Source: CAYMZZ01 sp964395095 (GTDB lineage Bacteria > Bacteroidota > Bacteroidia > Chitinophagales > Chitinophagaceae). Taken from it: 64,000 nt of DNA. The notes below the pieces were generated by a model. It had not been told where the DNA came from, did not search any database, and saw only the letters and a program-made list of their open reading frames with translations. Within the stretch, counting starts at the first letter, position 1. Each line of letters starts with the position of its first letter. The stretch spans positions 335,925 through 399,924 of the forward strand of contig CAYMZZ010000003.1 in the NCBI GenBank assembly GCA_964395095.1, in the 5' to 3' direction. Positions 16,436 to 25,315 of this stretch are shown here, piece after piece. The position numbers were made by a program, and so were the translations under genes.

Positions 16436-16533
16436 GATGGAACTGCGGTTTTCAGGAATTGCCAACTAAATGAACGAATTTGCCGTCTCCTTTGCAGGCC
16501 GTTAAAATAAGGCAGAGTTTCGTAACCATAAAA

Positions 16534-16541
16534 TAATTTTG
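16534..16541 (+). promoter_or_regulatory. -7 promoter box TAATTTTG
   Basis: Exact TAnnTTTG match only four bases before the ATG of the following gene. The predicted start site (about 16547) coincides with the start codon, so the mRNA may be leaderless or translation may begin slightly downstream. Confidence 0.5.
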
Positions 16542-16545
16542 GTCA

Positions 16546-17058
16546 ATGGTCAATCTGTTCAATAAATGGTTTATAGCGTTGCTGATCCTGGCCCCGGTTA
16601 GCCTGCCGGAAGCGCCCGCGCACCCTCTTCATTTGGGGGTTGTGGAACTGGCCCATAATGCGGAAGAAAAATCGCTGGAGATCACTGTAAAGCTTTTTAC
16701 CGATGATTTTGAGCACGTGCTGCAAAAATCCCTGAATGTGGATATTGACCTCATTAATCCCGTTGATCGGGAAGCTGCAAGAAAAGCGATAGATACCTAT
16801 GTAAAAAAACACCTGCAGATTGTGTTGAATGGAAAAGCGGCAAACTTTGACTGTATAGGTTTTGAAAAAGATTTTGAAGCTACCTATAGTTATTTTCAGG
16901 CCACGGGCATTACGGACGCCGGCAAATGGGATATTCAAAATACCCTGATGTATGATCTCTTCGACGATCAGAGCAATATTATACACGTAATGGTAAATGG
17001 GAAAAGGAAGAGTAGTAAGTTGAAGTTTCCGGAGAAGAAAGGCTTTTTTGAGTTTTAA
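16546..17058 (+). CDS. Exported DUF6702-like protein
   Basis: A 170-residue protein with a signal peptide (residues 1-25, LLILAPVSLPEAPA) and a mature part beginning HPLHLGVVELAHNAEEKSLEITVKLFTDDFE. This resembles the Bacteroidetes DUF6702 family, which in my recollection often neighbours HupE/UreJ and M1 peptidase genes, as here. Function is unknown; the HPLH start of the mature protein could bind metal. The stop codon TAA is made by the first copy of the heptad repeat that follows. Confidence 0.75.
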   Translation: MVNLFNKWFIALLILAPVSLPEAPAHPLHLGVVELAHNAEEKSLEITVKLFTDDFEHVLQKSLNVDIDLINPVDREAARKAIDTYVKKHLQIVLNGKAANFDCIGFEKDFEATYSYFQATGITDAGKWDIQNTLMYDLFDDQSNIIHVMVNGKRKSSKLKFPEKKGFFEF

Positions 17059-17356
17059 GTTTTAAGTTATAAGTTTTAAGTTTATTGGTTACGTATGGCA
17101 TTGCTATCACAAGCAAGCAAGAAGATTTATTTCGAATTAAAGACCTACATGCAAAAGGTTTTAAGTTTTAAGTTATAAGTTTTAAGTTTATTGGTTACGT
17201 ATGGCATTGCTATCACAAGCAAGCAAGAAGATTTATTTCGAATTAAAGACCTACATGCAAAAGGTTTTAAGTTTTAAGTTATAAGTTTTAAGTTTATTGG
17301 TTACGTATGGCATTGCTATCACAAGCAAGCAAGAAGATTTATTTCGAATTAAAGAC
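17053..17356. repeat. 106-bp tandem repeat array, left part
   Basis: Copies repeat with an exact 106-bp period (marker TTTATTGG at 17081, 17187, 17293). Each unit is a heptad arm (AAGTTTTAAGTTATAAG type) plus about 78 bp of unique-looking sequence beginning TTTATTGGTTACGTATGG. Copies before the gap are essentially identical. The array lies between two convergent genes. Confidence 0.95.
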
Positions 17357-17456
17357 NNNNNNNNNNNNNNNNNNNNNNNNNNNNNNNNNNNNNNNNNNNN
17401 NNNNNNNNNNNNNNNNNNNNNNNNNNNNNNNNNNNNNNNNNNNNNNNNNNNNNNNN
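17357..17456. other. Assembly gap (100 N)
   Basis: Exactly 100 unspecified bases inside the 106-bp repeat array, probably a scaffolding gap of unknown real size caused by the repeat. Confidence 0.97.
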
Positions 17457-17837
17457 CTACATGCAAAAGGTTTTAAGTTTTAAGTTATAAGTTTTAAGTT
17501 TATTGGCTACGTATGGCATTGCTATCACAAGCAAGCAAGAAGATTTATTTCGAATTAAAGACCTACATGCAAAAGGTTTTAAGTTTTAAGTTATAAGTTT
17601 TAAGTTTATTGGCTACGTATGGCATTGCTATCACAAGCAAGCAAGAAGATTTATTTCGAATTAAAGACCTACATGCAAAAGGTTTTAAGTTTTAAGTTAT
17701 AAGTTTTAAGTTTATTGGTTACGGATGGCATTGCTATCACAAGCAAGCAAGAAGATTTATTTCGAATTAAAGACCTAAATTCAAAAGACAACTTAAAACT
17801 TACAACTTAAAACTTAAAACTTATAACTTATAACTTA
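17457..17837. repeat. 106-bp tandem repeat array, right part and closing arm
   Basis: Three more copies (marker at 17499, 17605, 17711). Two carry TTGGCTACG instead of TTGGTTACG, and the last carries ACGGATGG. At 17780-17837 the array ends with a heptad arm in the opposite orientation (AACTTAAAACTTATAAC type) that abuts the stop of the next minus-strand gene. The overall plan is therefore arm, amplified spacer plus arm, inverse arm. Confidence 0.95.
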
Positions 17838-17848
17838 TAACTTACAAC

Positions 17849-19144
17849 TCACTCCTCCTCCATCTCCTCCCTTATCTTCTCACTAATCTTCACCAGCACT
17901 TTATCAATCCTGTGTCCGTCCATATCGATGATCTCAATCTGAAAGCCTTTCCACTCAAGTTTGTCGCCGGTTTGGGGAATTCTTTCCAACTGGTGGAGGA
18001 TAAATCCCGCCAGGGTATCAAATTCCTGTTCCCCTTCATTCATCCATTCCGTTTGGTCGAAATGGCTCAGGAAGTCGTAAAAGGGAATCTGTGCGTCGAT
18101 CAGGAAACTGCCATCATCGCGGATTTTGATTTCGTATTCGGGCACGTCGGGTTGGGGCATATCGCCAATGATGGCTTCCAGAATATCGTTCAGGGTGATC
18201 ATGCCCAGGATGGAACCGTATTCGTCTACTATAAAGCAGGAATGTAGTTGCGATTCCTTGAATTTTTCCAGTACCTGGTAGGCGGTATTGTTTTCCGGAA
18301 CAAATAGCGCCGGCTTCATCAGTTCTTTGAAGGCAATATTATCGGGGGAGATATAAAGGTCCTTTATAGCCACCACACCCTTGATATCGTCGATACTGTT
18401 GTCGCAGATCGGATAGAGGGAATGTGGTTCTTTCATGATCTTCTCCTTGATCATTTCTTCGGTATCGAGGAGGTTGAACCAAACTATATCGCTGCGGTGT
18501 GTCATTAGCGATGTGATGTTGCGGTCGCTCAGGTGAAAAACCCTTTCGATGATTTCCTGTTCGGTTTCTTCAATTGTTCCCTGTTCGGTGCCTTCGCTGA
18601 TGATGGCTTTAATTTCATCTTCCGTCACCATATTGGCGCTGGGCTTCAATCCGAGAATACGCACCACTACATTGCTGCTCTTGCTCAGCAGCCAGATAAA
18701 AGGATGGGTAATAAGCCCCAGCAATTTCATGGGTCTTGCCACCCCTTTGGCGATTCCCTCGGGATGCGCCAGCCCCAGGCGCTTGGGTACCAGTTCCCCG
18801 AAAATTATGGTGAAATAGGTGACCACGATAACCACAATAGCCGTGGCCAGGCCATAGCTATAAGGCTGCAGGGCAGGCCATTTTTGGAGGAAGACGGCAA
18901 AATCATCAGTGATTTGCTCACCCGAATAGATACCGGTCATGATGCCCACGACGGTAATCCCCATTTGGACCGTTGAAAGAAAATTTTCGGGTTTGTTGGC
19001 AAGATTCAGCGCTTCCCGTGCATCCTTGTCGCCTTTATTGGCCATTGATTCCAGTCTCGCCTTCCGGGCCGATACCAGCGCGATTTCCGCCATGGAGAAA
19101 AGCCCGTTTAGCAGGATGAGTCCTGCCAATATCATTATTTCCAT
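17849..19144 (-). CDS. CNNM/CorC family membrane protein with CBS pair (hemolysin-like)
   Basis: A 431-residue protein with an N-terminal CNNM transmembrane domain (FSMAEIALVSARKARLE, then three to four hydrophobic segments), a CBS pair (about 205-330) and a CorC/HlyC FAD-like C-terminal domain. The family is linked to Mg2+ or Co2+ export. The start at 19144 is chosen because MEIMILAGLILLNGLFSMAEIAL begins the family; a longer frame reaches 19345 but lies within the PAP2 gene. ATG overlaps the PAP2 stop as TAATG, indicating translational coupling. The stop TGA is directly followed by a heptad arm. Confidence 0.9.
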   Translation of the reverse strand: MEIMILAGLILLNGLFSMAEIALVSARKARLESMANKGDKDAREALNLANKPENFLSTVQMGITVVGIMTGIYSGEQITDDFAVFLQKWPALQPYSYGLATAIVVIVVTYFTIIFGELVPKRLGLAHPEGIAKGVARPMKLLGLITHPFIWLLSKSSNVVVRILGLKPSANMVTEDEIKAIISEGTEQGTIEETEQEIIERVFHLSDRNITSLMTHRSDIVWFNLLDTEEMIKEKIMKEPHSLYPICDNSIDDIKGVVAIKDLYISPDNIAFKELMKPALFVPENNTAYQVLEKFKESQLHSCFIVDEYGSILGMITLNDILEAIIGDMPQPDVPEYEIKIRDDGSFLIDAQIPFYDFLSHFDQTEWMNEGEQEFDTLAGFILHQLERIPQTGDKLEWKGFQIEIIDMDGHRIDKVLVKISEKIREEMEEE

Positions 19145-19758
19145 TAAGAAGTGACCGTTGATTGTGGCCCGAAGATAACAAATCCGTGGCGCTTGATATA
19201 TAATTGGCCGGTCAAAGTTCCCAGCAGCAAGCCCACCAGGGATCCTACCAATACGTCGAAGGGGTAATGTACGCCCACATAGATTTGGGCATAGCCGATC
19301 AATGCCGCCCATACAAGGCCCAGCGCCGCCCATTTGCCGAGCCATTTGCGCGTAGTGATAAAGAAAAATGTGGCCATGCCCATGTGATTGGCGGCATGAT
19401 TGCTGGTGAAGCTGTGGCCGGTGGAGCAGCGGTCAACGAGCAGGCGCACATACATGCCGAAATCGGGATCGCCGCAGGGTCTGATTCGTTCAAAATTATG
19501 CTTGAAAAGATAAGTGCCGGTCATATCGGTGAGGGCTACGGTAGCCAGCATAAACAACACCCACCAGCCGCCTCGGGAGCGGAAATTAATCAGGGCGAAG
19601 GCGATCAGAAAAATATAAAGAGGAGCCCAATTCAGTGCCGTGCGCATGAAGGGCATCAGTTGGTCGAAGAAGCCATTGGTGAACTGGCTGTTTATTTTGG
19701 TAAAAAGCCACTGGTCCATTTGCACCAGCCAGTTCGGAAAATCAATTTGTAAAAACAT
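19144..19758 (-). CDS. PAP2 family membrane phosphatase
   Basis: A 204-residue integral membrane phosphatase, probably acting on lipid phosphates such as undecaprenyl pyrophosphate or phosphatidic acid. Motif 1 is K86-x6-R93-P94 (KHNFERIRP). Motif 2 has H121 in SFTSNHAANH in place of PSGH. Motif 3 has H164 and D168 (YAQIYVGVHYPFDV), but the usual Arg before Y is Gln158. Four to five membrane segments. First gene of a two-gene operon with the CNNM gene. Confidence 0.9.
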   Translation of the reverse strand: MFLQIDFPNWLVQMDQWLFTKINSQFTNGFFDQLMPFMRTALNWAPLYIFLIAFALINFRSRGGWWVLFMLATVALTDMTGTYLFKHNFERIRPCGDPDFGMYVRLLVDRCSTGHSFTSNHAANHMGMATFFFITTRKWLGKWAALGLVWAALIGYAQIYVGVHYPFDVLVGSLVGLLLGTLTGQLYIKRHGFVIFGPQSTVTS

Positions 19759-19762
19759 CTGG

Positions 19763-19770
19763 CAAAGTTA
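19763..19770 (-). promoter_or_regulatory. -7 promoter box TAACTTTG for PAP2-CNNM operon
   Basis: Exact TAnnTTTG match five bases before the PAP2 ATG. A TTTG lies 16 nt upstream of it. The 5' leader would be almost absent. Confidence 0.55.
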
Positions 19771-19882
19771 GGAAATTGCCCCGGGGCAAATCAGGCGGAT
19801 GACTTTTTTGGCCATATTTTAAATCCCGGGTTTCGCGGGTACTGAGTAGCCTGAATATCCTAATTTTTCAATTCCTTTGCAC

Positions 19883-21856
19883 ATGCTTCGTCGCTACAAG
19901 ATCCCAAAGACCATACTCTGGGTCATCAACCTTTTCCTGCTGTTCCTGCTGCTCTTCACCTTGTTCAGGCTGGCGACATTTTTTGCCTTCAGGCCTCCTG
20001 ATCTGGGGTTTACCGATACCCTCGATTCATTTTCGCTGGGACTGCAATATGATCTGCGCTGGATTTCGCTCTTGTTGCTGCCAATAATAGTAGCCAGCCT
20101 TTCCATGCGGCTGTCTCCATTTTATTCGGCACGGAACAAGAAATGGTGGACCTGGTACCTGGTGCTGGTGACCTTTATCGTGTTTTTCTTTTTCGCTGCG
20201 GATTTTGGCAGCTTTTCCTACAATCAAACCCGTCTGGACGCCGGGGCCATGAATTTTGTGGAAGATCCGGGCATATCGCTGGAGATGATGTGGCAAACCT
20301 ATCCCATGATTTGGATGCTGCTGGGGCTGCTGGTCACCGTGATTATTTTTCGCTGGATGTATCGGAAAAGTCACTGGCGGGTAATTAGCCAGACCGATGG
20401 ACTGAAGATTCCCTATCGAAGAAAATATTTTGTAATTGCAGCCTTGTTGTTGGCGGCATTGGTATATGGCAAACTTGCGCTAAAGCCGCTTTCCTGGAAG
20501 GAATGTTTTGTGTTTCGCGATAATTTCAAGTCCTATCTCGCGCTCAATCCCCTGCAGAATTTTTTCTCCACCCTCAAGCTACGCAAACCTGAGTTTAATG
20601 AAAATAAGGCAAGGGAGGTATTCCCCATCATGGCGCGCTGGATGCCCCTGCCTAATCCGGATCGGTTTGGCTACGAAAGGCTGGTTACTCCATACGGGAG
20701 CGCCATCGAAAGCCGCCCCAATATTGTACTGGTGATGTGCGAGTCGTTTAGTATGTACAAAAGCAGCATGAGCGGCAATCCGCTCAACACCACGCCTTTT
20801 TTTGACTCCATCAGCCGTGAGGGTATATTCTTCGAAAAATGCTTTACCCCTCATTTCAGTACGGCCAGGGGCTTATTTGCGTTAATAACCGGTATTCCCG
20901 ACGCGCAACTCTTTAAGTTTTCTACCCGCAACCCGCTGGCCATCCGGCAGAAAACCATAATTGATAATTTCCGGCAATACAGCAAGCATTACTTCCTGGG
21001 CGGCGACCCGGATTTCAATAATTTCAAAGGCTTGCTCGAAAATATCGATGGCCTGCAAATGCATACGGGCACGCAATTCAACTCACCCAAAGTAAATGTG
21101 TGGGGTATTAGCGATAAGGACCTGTTCCTGGAAGCGAATAAGGTATTTCGCCGCGAAGACAGTTCTTTCTTTGCCATCATTCAAACCTCCTTCAATCATC
21201 GCCCTTTCATGATACCGGAAGAGGATTCCGATTTTGAAAGAAAGTTCCCGAATCGCGATACGCTTTTGCGCTACGGGTTTGAGTCGGTTGAAGAATACAA
21301 TAGCTTTCGCTACTCGGATTACTGCTTTCAAACCTTCCTGGAGGCGGCAAAAAAGGAAGCCTATTTCCACAACACCATATTTGTATTTGTGGGCGACCAT
21401 GGGGTAGCGGGCAATGCCAGCGCCATGTATCCGCCGGCCTGGACGGAACAGCGCCTTACGGATGAACATGTACCGCTACTTTTTTATGCGCCTTATCTGC
21501 TGGCCCCGCAACGCCGCCCGGAAGTGGTTTCACAGATCGACGTATTGCCCACCATTGCGGGCATGCTGCATCAGCCCTATACCAACAGTACCCTCGGCCG
21601 CGATCTGCTGCATCCCGACAAACAAAAGCATTTTGCCTTTATCACCAATACGGCAGGTCGCATCGGGATGGTGACGGATGAGTATTATTTCAATACCCAT
21701 CTCAATTTTCCGGATGATCAGTTGGTGCCAATTACCGAACTTGCACCAGGGCATAGTCCGCAGCAGCAGGATTCGATCCGAAGGGAGCTGGCAGCGTTTA
21801 CGCATGCGTTTTTTGAAACAGCACGTTATTTGCTGATGAATAACAGACCTGAATGA
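19883..21856 (+). CDS. LTA synthase/phosphoglycerol transferase family sulfatase-fold protein
   Basis: A 657-residue inner-membrane protein with about five N-terminal membrane segments (residues 10-200) and a periplasmic alkaline-phosphatase-fold domain (about 280-590). Metal and nucleophile motifs of the LtaS family are visible: E287 in VLVMCESFS, T327 in HFSTARGLFALITG, and the DH pair in FVFVGDHGVAG. In Gram-negative bacteria such proteins modify periplasmic glycans or lipids with phosphoglycerol or phosphoethanolamine; the substrate here is unknown. ATG at 19883 is preferred to TTG at 19877. The stop TGA overlaps a heptad arm. Confidence 0.88.
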   Translation: MLRRYKIPKTILWVINLFLLFLLLFTLFRLATFFAFRPPDLGFTDTLDSFSLGLQYDLRWISLLLLPIIVASLSMRLSPFYSARNKKWWTWYLVLVTFIVFFFFAADFGSFSYNQTRLDAGAMNFVEDPGISLEMMWQTYPMIWMLLGLLVTVIIFRWMYRKSHWRVISQTDGLKIPYRRKYFVIAALLLAALVYGKLALKPLSWKECFVFRDNFKSYLALNPLQNFFSTLKLRKPEFNENKAREVFPIMARWMPLPNPDRFGYERLVTPYGSAIESRPNIVLVMCESFSMYKSSMSGNPLNTTPFFDSISREGIFFEKCFTPHFSTARGLFALITGIPDAQLFKFSTRNPLAIRQKTIIDNFRQYSKHYFLGGDPDFNNFKGLLENIDGLQMHTGTQFNSPKVNVWGISDKDLFLEANKVFRREDSSFFAIIQTSFNHRPFMIPEEDSDFERKFPNRDTLLRYGFESVEEYNSFRYSDYCFQTFLEAAKKEAYFHNTIFVFVGDHGVAGNASAMYPPAWTEQRLTDEHVPLLFYAPYLLAPQRRPEVVSQIDVLPTIAGMLHQPYTNSTLGRDLLHPDKQKHFAFITNTAGRIGMVTDEYYFNTHLNFPDDQLVPITELAPGHSPQQQDSIRRELAAFTHAFFETARYLLMNNRPE

Positions 21857-21984
21857 GTTTTAAGTTTTAAGTTGTAAGTTTTAAGTTCTTTCTGTTTGAT
21901 ACTGGTTTCGACAAGCAAATTATTGGGCTCCCGTTCACTAACAACTTAAAACTTATAACTTACCACTTAAAACCTACAACTTAA
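21855..21984. repeat. Inverted pair of TAAGTTN heptad arms
   Basis: Arm 21855-21888 starts in the stop codon of the preceding gene; inverse arm 21941-21984 ends at the ATG of the serine deaminase gene. The 52-nt centre has no visible gene or promoter. Confidence 0.85.
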
Positions 21985-23427
21985 ATGTCATACGAACCCA
22001 TATCGGTATTTGATATTTTCAAAATTGGTGTTGGTCCTTCCAGCAGTCACACCCTGGGGCCCTGGCGGGCTGCGCAGCAGTTTCTGGCTGAGTTGGAAGA
22101 GCGGGGCAGTTTGCAGCAGGTGACCGGCATCCGGGTGTTGTTGTTTGGATCATTGGCCAAGACCGGTGTGGGGCATGGTACGGATATAGCGGTGCAGATG
22201 GGATTGCTGGGTGCTGATCCGGTTAGTTTTGCCGTGGAAGCGATACAGCCCCGCATCCGCGATATCGCGGACATGAAAAGACTATTGCTGGCCGGTCGTC
22301 ATGAAATCAGTTTCGATCCGCGGGAAGATATTGTGTACCTGCTCACCGAGTCGCTTCCTTTTCACAGCAATGCCCTCCAGTTCCAGGCCAGCTTACAGGG
22401 GGGAGAGAACCTGGCCGCCACTTTCTACAGTATTGGAGGAGGCTTTGTGGTGAAGGAGGGGAAAGTGGAAAATAAGCAAAGCCAGGCACAGATTCCATTC
22501 CCGGTGAATAATGCGCGCGACCTGCTGCACTGGTGCATAAAAACCGGCATGTCTATTCATGAATTGGTGATGGAAAATGAGCTGGGATGGCGACCGGAAG
22601 CCGCAACCCGGGAAGGGATTCAAAAGATATGGCTTACCATGCGCGAAAGCATGTACCGGGGATGCCATACGGAGGGTTTTTTACCCGGCGGTTTGCAGGT
22701 GAAACGAAGGGCATCGGCGCTCAACAAGCGATTGTTGCGTGGAACAAGTTATACAAATCCTACCGAATGGATGCAGGCCATCCGAAATGGCGGCAAGGAT
22801 TTTCCCTATATACTGGATTGGGTCAGTTGTTTTGCTTTGGCAGTAAATGAAGAGAATGCCAGTTTTGGCCGGGTGGTAACTGCGCCCACTAATGGTGCGG
22901 CCGGGGTAATTCCGGCTGTATTGATGTATAGCCTCATTTTTGTTCATCCGCCCGATACGCAGGAAGCCGAAGCGGAACTGATTCAGCGCTTTCTCTGCAC
23001 CGCCGCCGAAATTGGCAGCATTTTCAAAAAGGGTGCCACCATTTCTGCCGCCATGGGTGGATGCCAGGCAGAGATTGGCGTATCGAGCGCCATGGCCGCC
23101 GCCGCCCTGGCCGAAGCCATGGGAGGAAGCCAGCGCCAGGCCATGATGGCGGCAGAAATTGCGATGGAACACCATCTCGGCATGACCTGCGACCCTATTG
23201 CCGGACTGGTGCAGGTGCCCTGTATAGAACGCAATACCATGGGGGCCATCAAAGCCATCACCGCCGCACAGCTTGCCTTACAAAGCACACCCGATTTCGC
23301 GAAAGTGTCGCTCGATGCGGTTATCAAAACGATGTGGGATACGGCACAGGATATGAGCCAGAAGTATAAAGAAACCGCCGACGGGGGATTGGCGGTGCAT
23401 GTGCCGCTGAGTTTGGTAGAATGTTGA
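21985..23427 (+). CDS. sdaA: L-serine ammonia-lyase, iron-sulfur dependent
   Basis: Deaminates L-serine to pyruvate and ammonia. The 480-residue protein joins the beta domain (VFDIFKIGVGPSSSHTLGPWRAA, residues 8-155) and the catalytic alpha domain (about 185-475) with VTAPTNGAAGVIPAVLMY. The cysteines expected at the [4Fe-4S] cluster are in TAAEIGSIFKKGATISAAMGGCQ, in MTCDPIAGLVQ and in VPCIERN. The ATG directly follows a heptad arm, so the leader is repeat-derived. Confidence 0.95.
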   Translation: MSYEPISVFDIFKIGVGPSSSHTLGPWRAAQQFLAELEERGSLQQVTGIRVLLFGSLAKTGVGHGTDIAVQMGLLGADPVSFAVEAIQPRIRDIADMKRLLLAGRHEISFDPREDIVYLLTESLPFHSNALQFQASLQGGENLAATFYSIGGGFVVKEGKVENKQSQAQIPFPVNNARDLLHWCIKTGMSIHELVMENELGWRPEAATREGIQKIWLTMRESMYRGCHTEGFLPGGLQVKRRASALNKRLLRGTSYTNPTEWMQAIRNGGKDFPYILDWVSCFALAVNEENASFGRVVTAPTNGAAGVIPAVLMYSLIFVHPPDTQEAEAELIQRFLCTAAEIGSIFKKGATISAAMGGCQAEIGVSSAMAAAALAEAMGGSQRQAMMAAEIAMEHHLGMTCDPIAGLVQVPCIERNTMGAIKAITAAQLALQSTPDFAKVSLDAVIKTMWDTAQDMSQKYKETADGGLAVHVPLSLVEC

Positions 23428-23436
23428 GTGGGGTTG

Positions 23437-23577
23437 GAAGTTGTAAGTTGTAAGTTGTAAGTTTTAAGTTGTAAGTTTAAAATATTAATTCAATTCTTTT
23501 GCAGGCTTACTAAAGCTGTGATTACTTTTCTTTCACTGATATTCCACTTACAACTTAAAACTTACAACTTAAAACTC
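23437..23577. repeat. Inverted pair of TAAGTTN heptad arms between convergent genes
   Basis: Arm 23437-23479 follows the serine deaminase stop by 9 nt; inverse arm 23545-23577 ends 3 nt before the CBS gene stop. The 65-nt centre is unrelated to other centres. Predicted to form a long hairpin that could terminate transcription from both sides. Confidence 0.85.
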
Positions 23578-23580
23578 CCC

Positions 23581-24015
23581 TCACGCTTGTCCGTGAATAT
23601 AATTTTCCAACTGATTAATCGTTTCTTTTTGCGCCAGAATGGTTTCTTTCACCACATCGCTCATGGAGATGATGCCGGCTAGTACCTCTTTTTCGAATAC
23701 GGGCAGGTAACGCAGGTTTTGTTGCGACATGATAGTCATGCATTGATCAATACTATCTTCCGGGCGAAGGGAGGGGAGGTCGGTAGACATGATCTCCGAC
23801 ACTTTTGTTTCGCTGGAATGTTTTCCTTTCAGGATCACTTTTCGGGAATAATCGCGTTCAGAAACAATACCCATAAACCGGCCATTGTCGGCTACCACCA
23901 CCGATCCGATATTTTTCTCGGCCATGATACGAATGGCTTCCAGAACGGTCGTGTCGGGGGTCACCGTTACCACGGCCGCGCCTTTACGTTGAAGAATGGC
24001 TGCGATTTTTTTCAT
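23581..24015 (-). CDS. CBS domain pair protein
   Basis: A 144-residue cytoplasmic protein made of two CBS motifs (MKKIAAILQRKGAAVVTVTPDTTVLEAIRIMAEKNIGS... and ...EIMSTDLPSLRPEDSIDQCMTIMSQQNLRYLPV). Such stand-alone Bateman modules usually bind adenine nucleotides and regulate a partner; the partner is unknown. RDYSRK follows GIVSE, as in many bacterial members. It is downstream of mqnE but separated by a strong hairpin. Confidence 0.9.
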   Translation of the reverse strand: MKKIAAILQRKGAAVVTVTPDTTVLEAIRIMAEKNIGSVVVADNGRFMGIVSERDYSRKVILKGKHSSETKVSEIMSTDLPSLRPEDSIDQCMTIMSQQNLRYLPVFEKEVLAGIISMSDVVKETILAQKETINQLENYIHGQA

Positions 24016-24049
24016 GCGCTGAAATTTTGATTACCTGAATTTACAAATT

Positions 24050-24089
24050 AAAACAGGCCGGTGAAAAATTTTTTTCACCGGCCTGTTTT
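24050..24089 (-). terminator. Strong hairpin downstream of mqnE
   Basis: A 15-bp G+C-containing stem (CAGGCCGGTGAAAAA, 24054-24068, with its inverse at 24071-24085), 2-nt loop, flanked by AAAA and TTTT. Read on the minus strand it ends in a T run and terminates mqnE; by symmetry it also works on the plus strand. Confidence 0.88.
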
Positions 24090-24106
24090 AAGTATTCGAT
24101 GGGGAA

Positions 24107-25291
24107 TCAATTGAGTGTGGGAAGGTTTTCGCTACGTTGAATCTCTTCCAGTGGGATATCGGTATAGTCGCGGATTACGCCATAGAGCGTATCTCGCTCA
24201 ATGGGCTTGCGGCGCGCCTGGCGGATCAGGTTTACCAGTTCGGCCGTGGTCATGGAGGGGTTCTGCTCTTCGGATCCCGCCATGCTGTAGATTTTGGTGG
24301 TATCATCGATGGTACCGTCAATATCATTGACGCCAAAGGAGAGGCTCATTTGCGCATTCTGCCTTCCCAGCATGGGCCAGTAGGCTTTCAGGTGCGGGAA
24401 ATTATCGAGGTAAATGCGGGCGATCGCATACATCCGCATATCTTCCACGAGGCTGGTTTCCGGCACATGGCTCATGTCGTTGTCGCCATTGCGAAACTTC
24501 AGCGGAATGAAGGTATTGAATCCCCTGGTGCGATCCTGCAAATCACGGAGCTGTCGCATGTGATCAATACGGTGCGAATAGTTTTCGATATGGCCATAGA
24601 GCATGGTGGCATTGCTGTGCATGCCCAGTTGGTGCGCGGTTTCATGTATAGCCAGCCAGCCGGCGCCATCCACCTTATCGGCACTAATTTTTTCCCGCAC
24701 TTCGGGGGCGAAGATTTCGGCGCCGCCACCGGGCAGCGATTGCAGACCAGCCTCCTTCAGCAGCTTCATGCCCTGCTCCACACTGAGTTTGGCCTTGCGA
24801 AACATATAGTCGAGCTCCACCGCAGTAAAGCCTTTGATATGCAGGTCCGGGCGATGGGCTTTGATGGAACGCAGTAATTCCGCAAAAAACTCGAGGTTCA
24901 TTTTCGGGTGTACTCCCCCTACAATATGCACTTCGGTTACGGGTTTGCCGTCGTAACTTTTCACTATATCGAGCATCTGCTGCTGGCTCAGTTCCCAACC
25001 TTCGTCGCGATGGGCGTAGAGCCGGCTATACGAGCAAAAATGACAGGAGAATACACACACATTGGTGGGCTCAATATGGAAATTGCGGTTGAAATAAGTG
25101 TTATCGCCATGCATCCGTTCCCGGATGGAATTGGCCAGGGAGCCCACGAAAGAAAGGCTGCCTTTTTCAAAAAGCATTAAAGCCTCCTCGTCGGTAATCC
25201 GTTCCTGGTTTTTTACTTTTTGGGCGATGGCTGCCAGGCCGGCTTCCAAAGGAATAGTCTGCAATTGAGTGGTCAACAACTCAGCATTCAT
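24107..25291 (-). CDS. mqnE: Aminofutalosine synthase (radical SAM)
   Basis: Joins 3-enolpyruvyl-oxybenzoate to S-adenosylmethionine in the futalosine route to menaquinone. The 394-residue protein from the ATG at 25291 has the radical SAM cysteines in CVFSCHFCSYSR (Cx3Cx2C), then LPGGGAEIFAPEVRE, HSNATMLYGHIE and GFNTFIPLKF. LDNFPHLKAYWPMLG and DIDGTIDDT favour MqnE over its relative MqnC. No other mqn gene is adjacent. An upstream in-frame ATG at 25333 would overlap the promoter and is rejected. Confidence 0.92.
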   Translation of the reverse strand: MNAELLTTQLQTIPLEAGLAAIAQKVKNQERITDEEALMLFEKGSLSFVGSLANSIRERMHGDNTYFNRNFHIEPTNVCVFSCHFCSYSRLYAHRDEGWELSQQQMLDIVKSYDGKPVTEVHIVGGVHPKMNLEFFAELLRSIKAHRPDLHIKGFTAVELDYMFRKAKLSVEQGMKLLKEAGLQSLPGGGAEIFAPEVREKISADKVDGAGWLAIHETAHQLGMHSNATMLYGHIENYSHRIDHMRQLRDLQDRTRGFNTFIPLKFRNGDNDMSHVPETSLVEDMRMYAIARIYLDNFPHLKAYWPMLGRQNAQMSLSFGVNDIDGTIDDTTKIYSMAGSEEQNPSMTTAELVNLIRQARRKPIERDTLYGVIRDYTDIPLEEIQRSENLPTLN

Positions 25292-25307
25292 ATTTCCAAT
25301 TTTATGC

Positions 25308-25315
25308 AAAGTTAC
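25308..25315 (-). promoter_or_regulatory. -7 promoter box TAACTTTG for mqnE
   Basis: Exact TAnnTTTG match 16 nt before the mqnE ATG; a TTTG lies 16 nt further upstream. Confidence 0.6.

Noticed and set aside
17251..17466. Reading frame across the N gap
   Set aside because: It is open only because unknown bases cannot be read as stops.
17053..17837. CRISPR array
   Set aside because: The 106-bp units are copied whole, including the segment between the heptad arms; there are no unique spacers and no cas genes.
19145..19345. 67-residue extension of the CNNM protein
   Set aside because: It lies inside the PAP2 gene in another frame; the ATG at 19144 gives the family start and a TAATG coupling.
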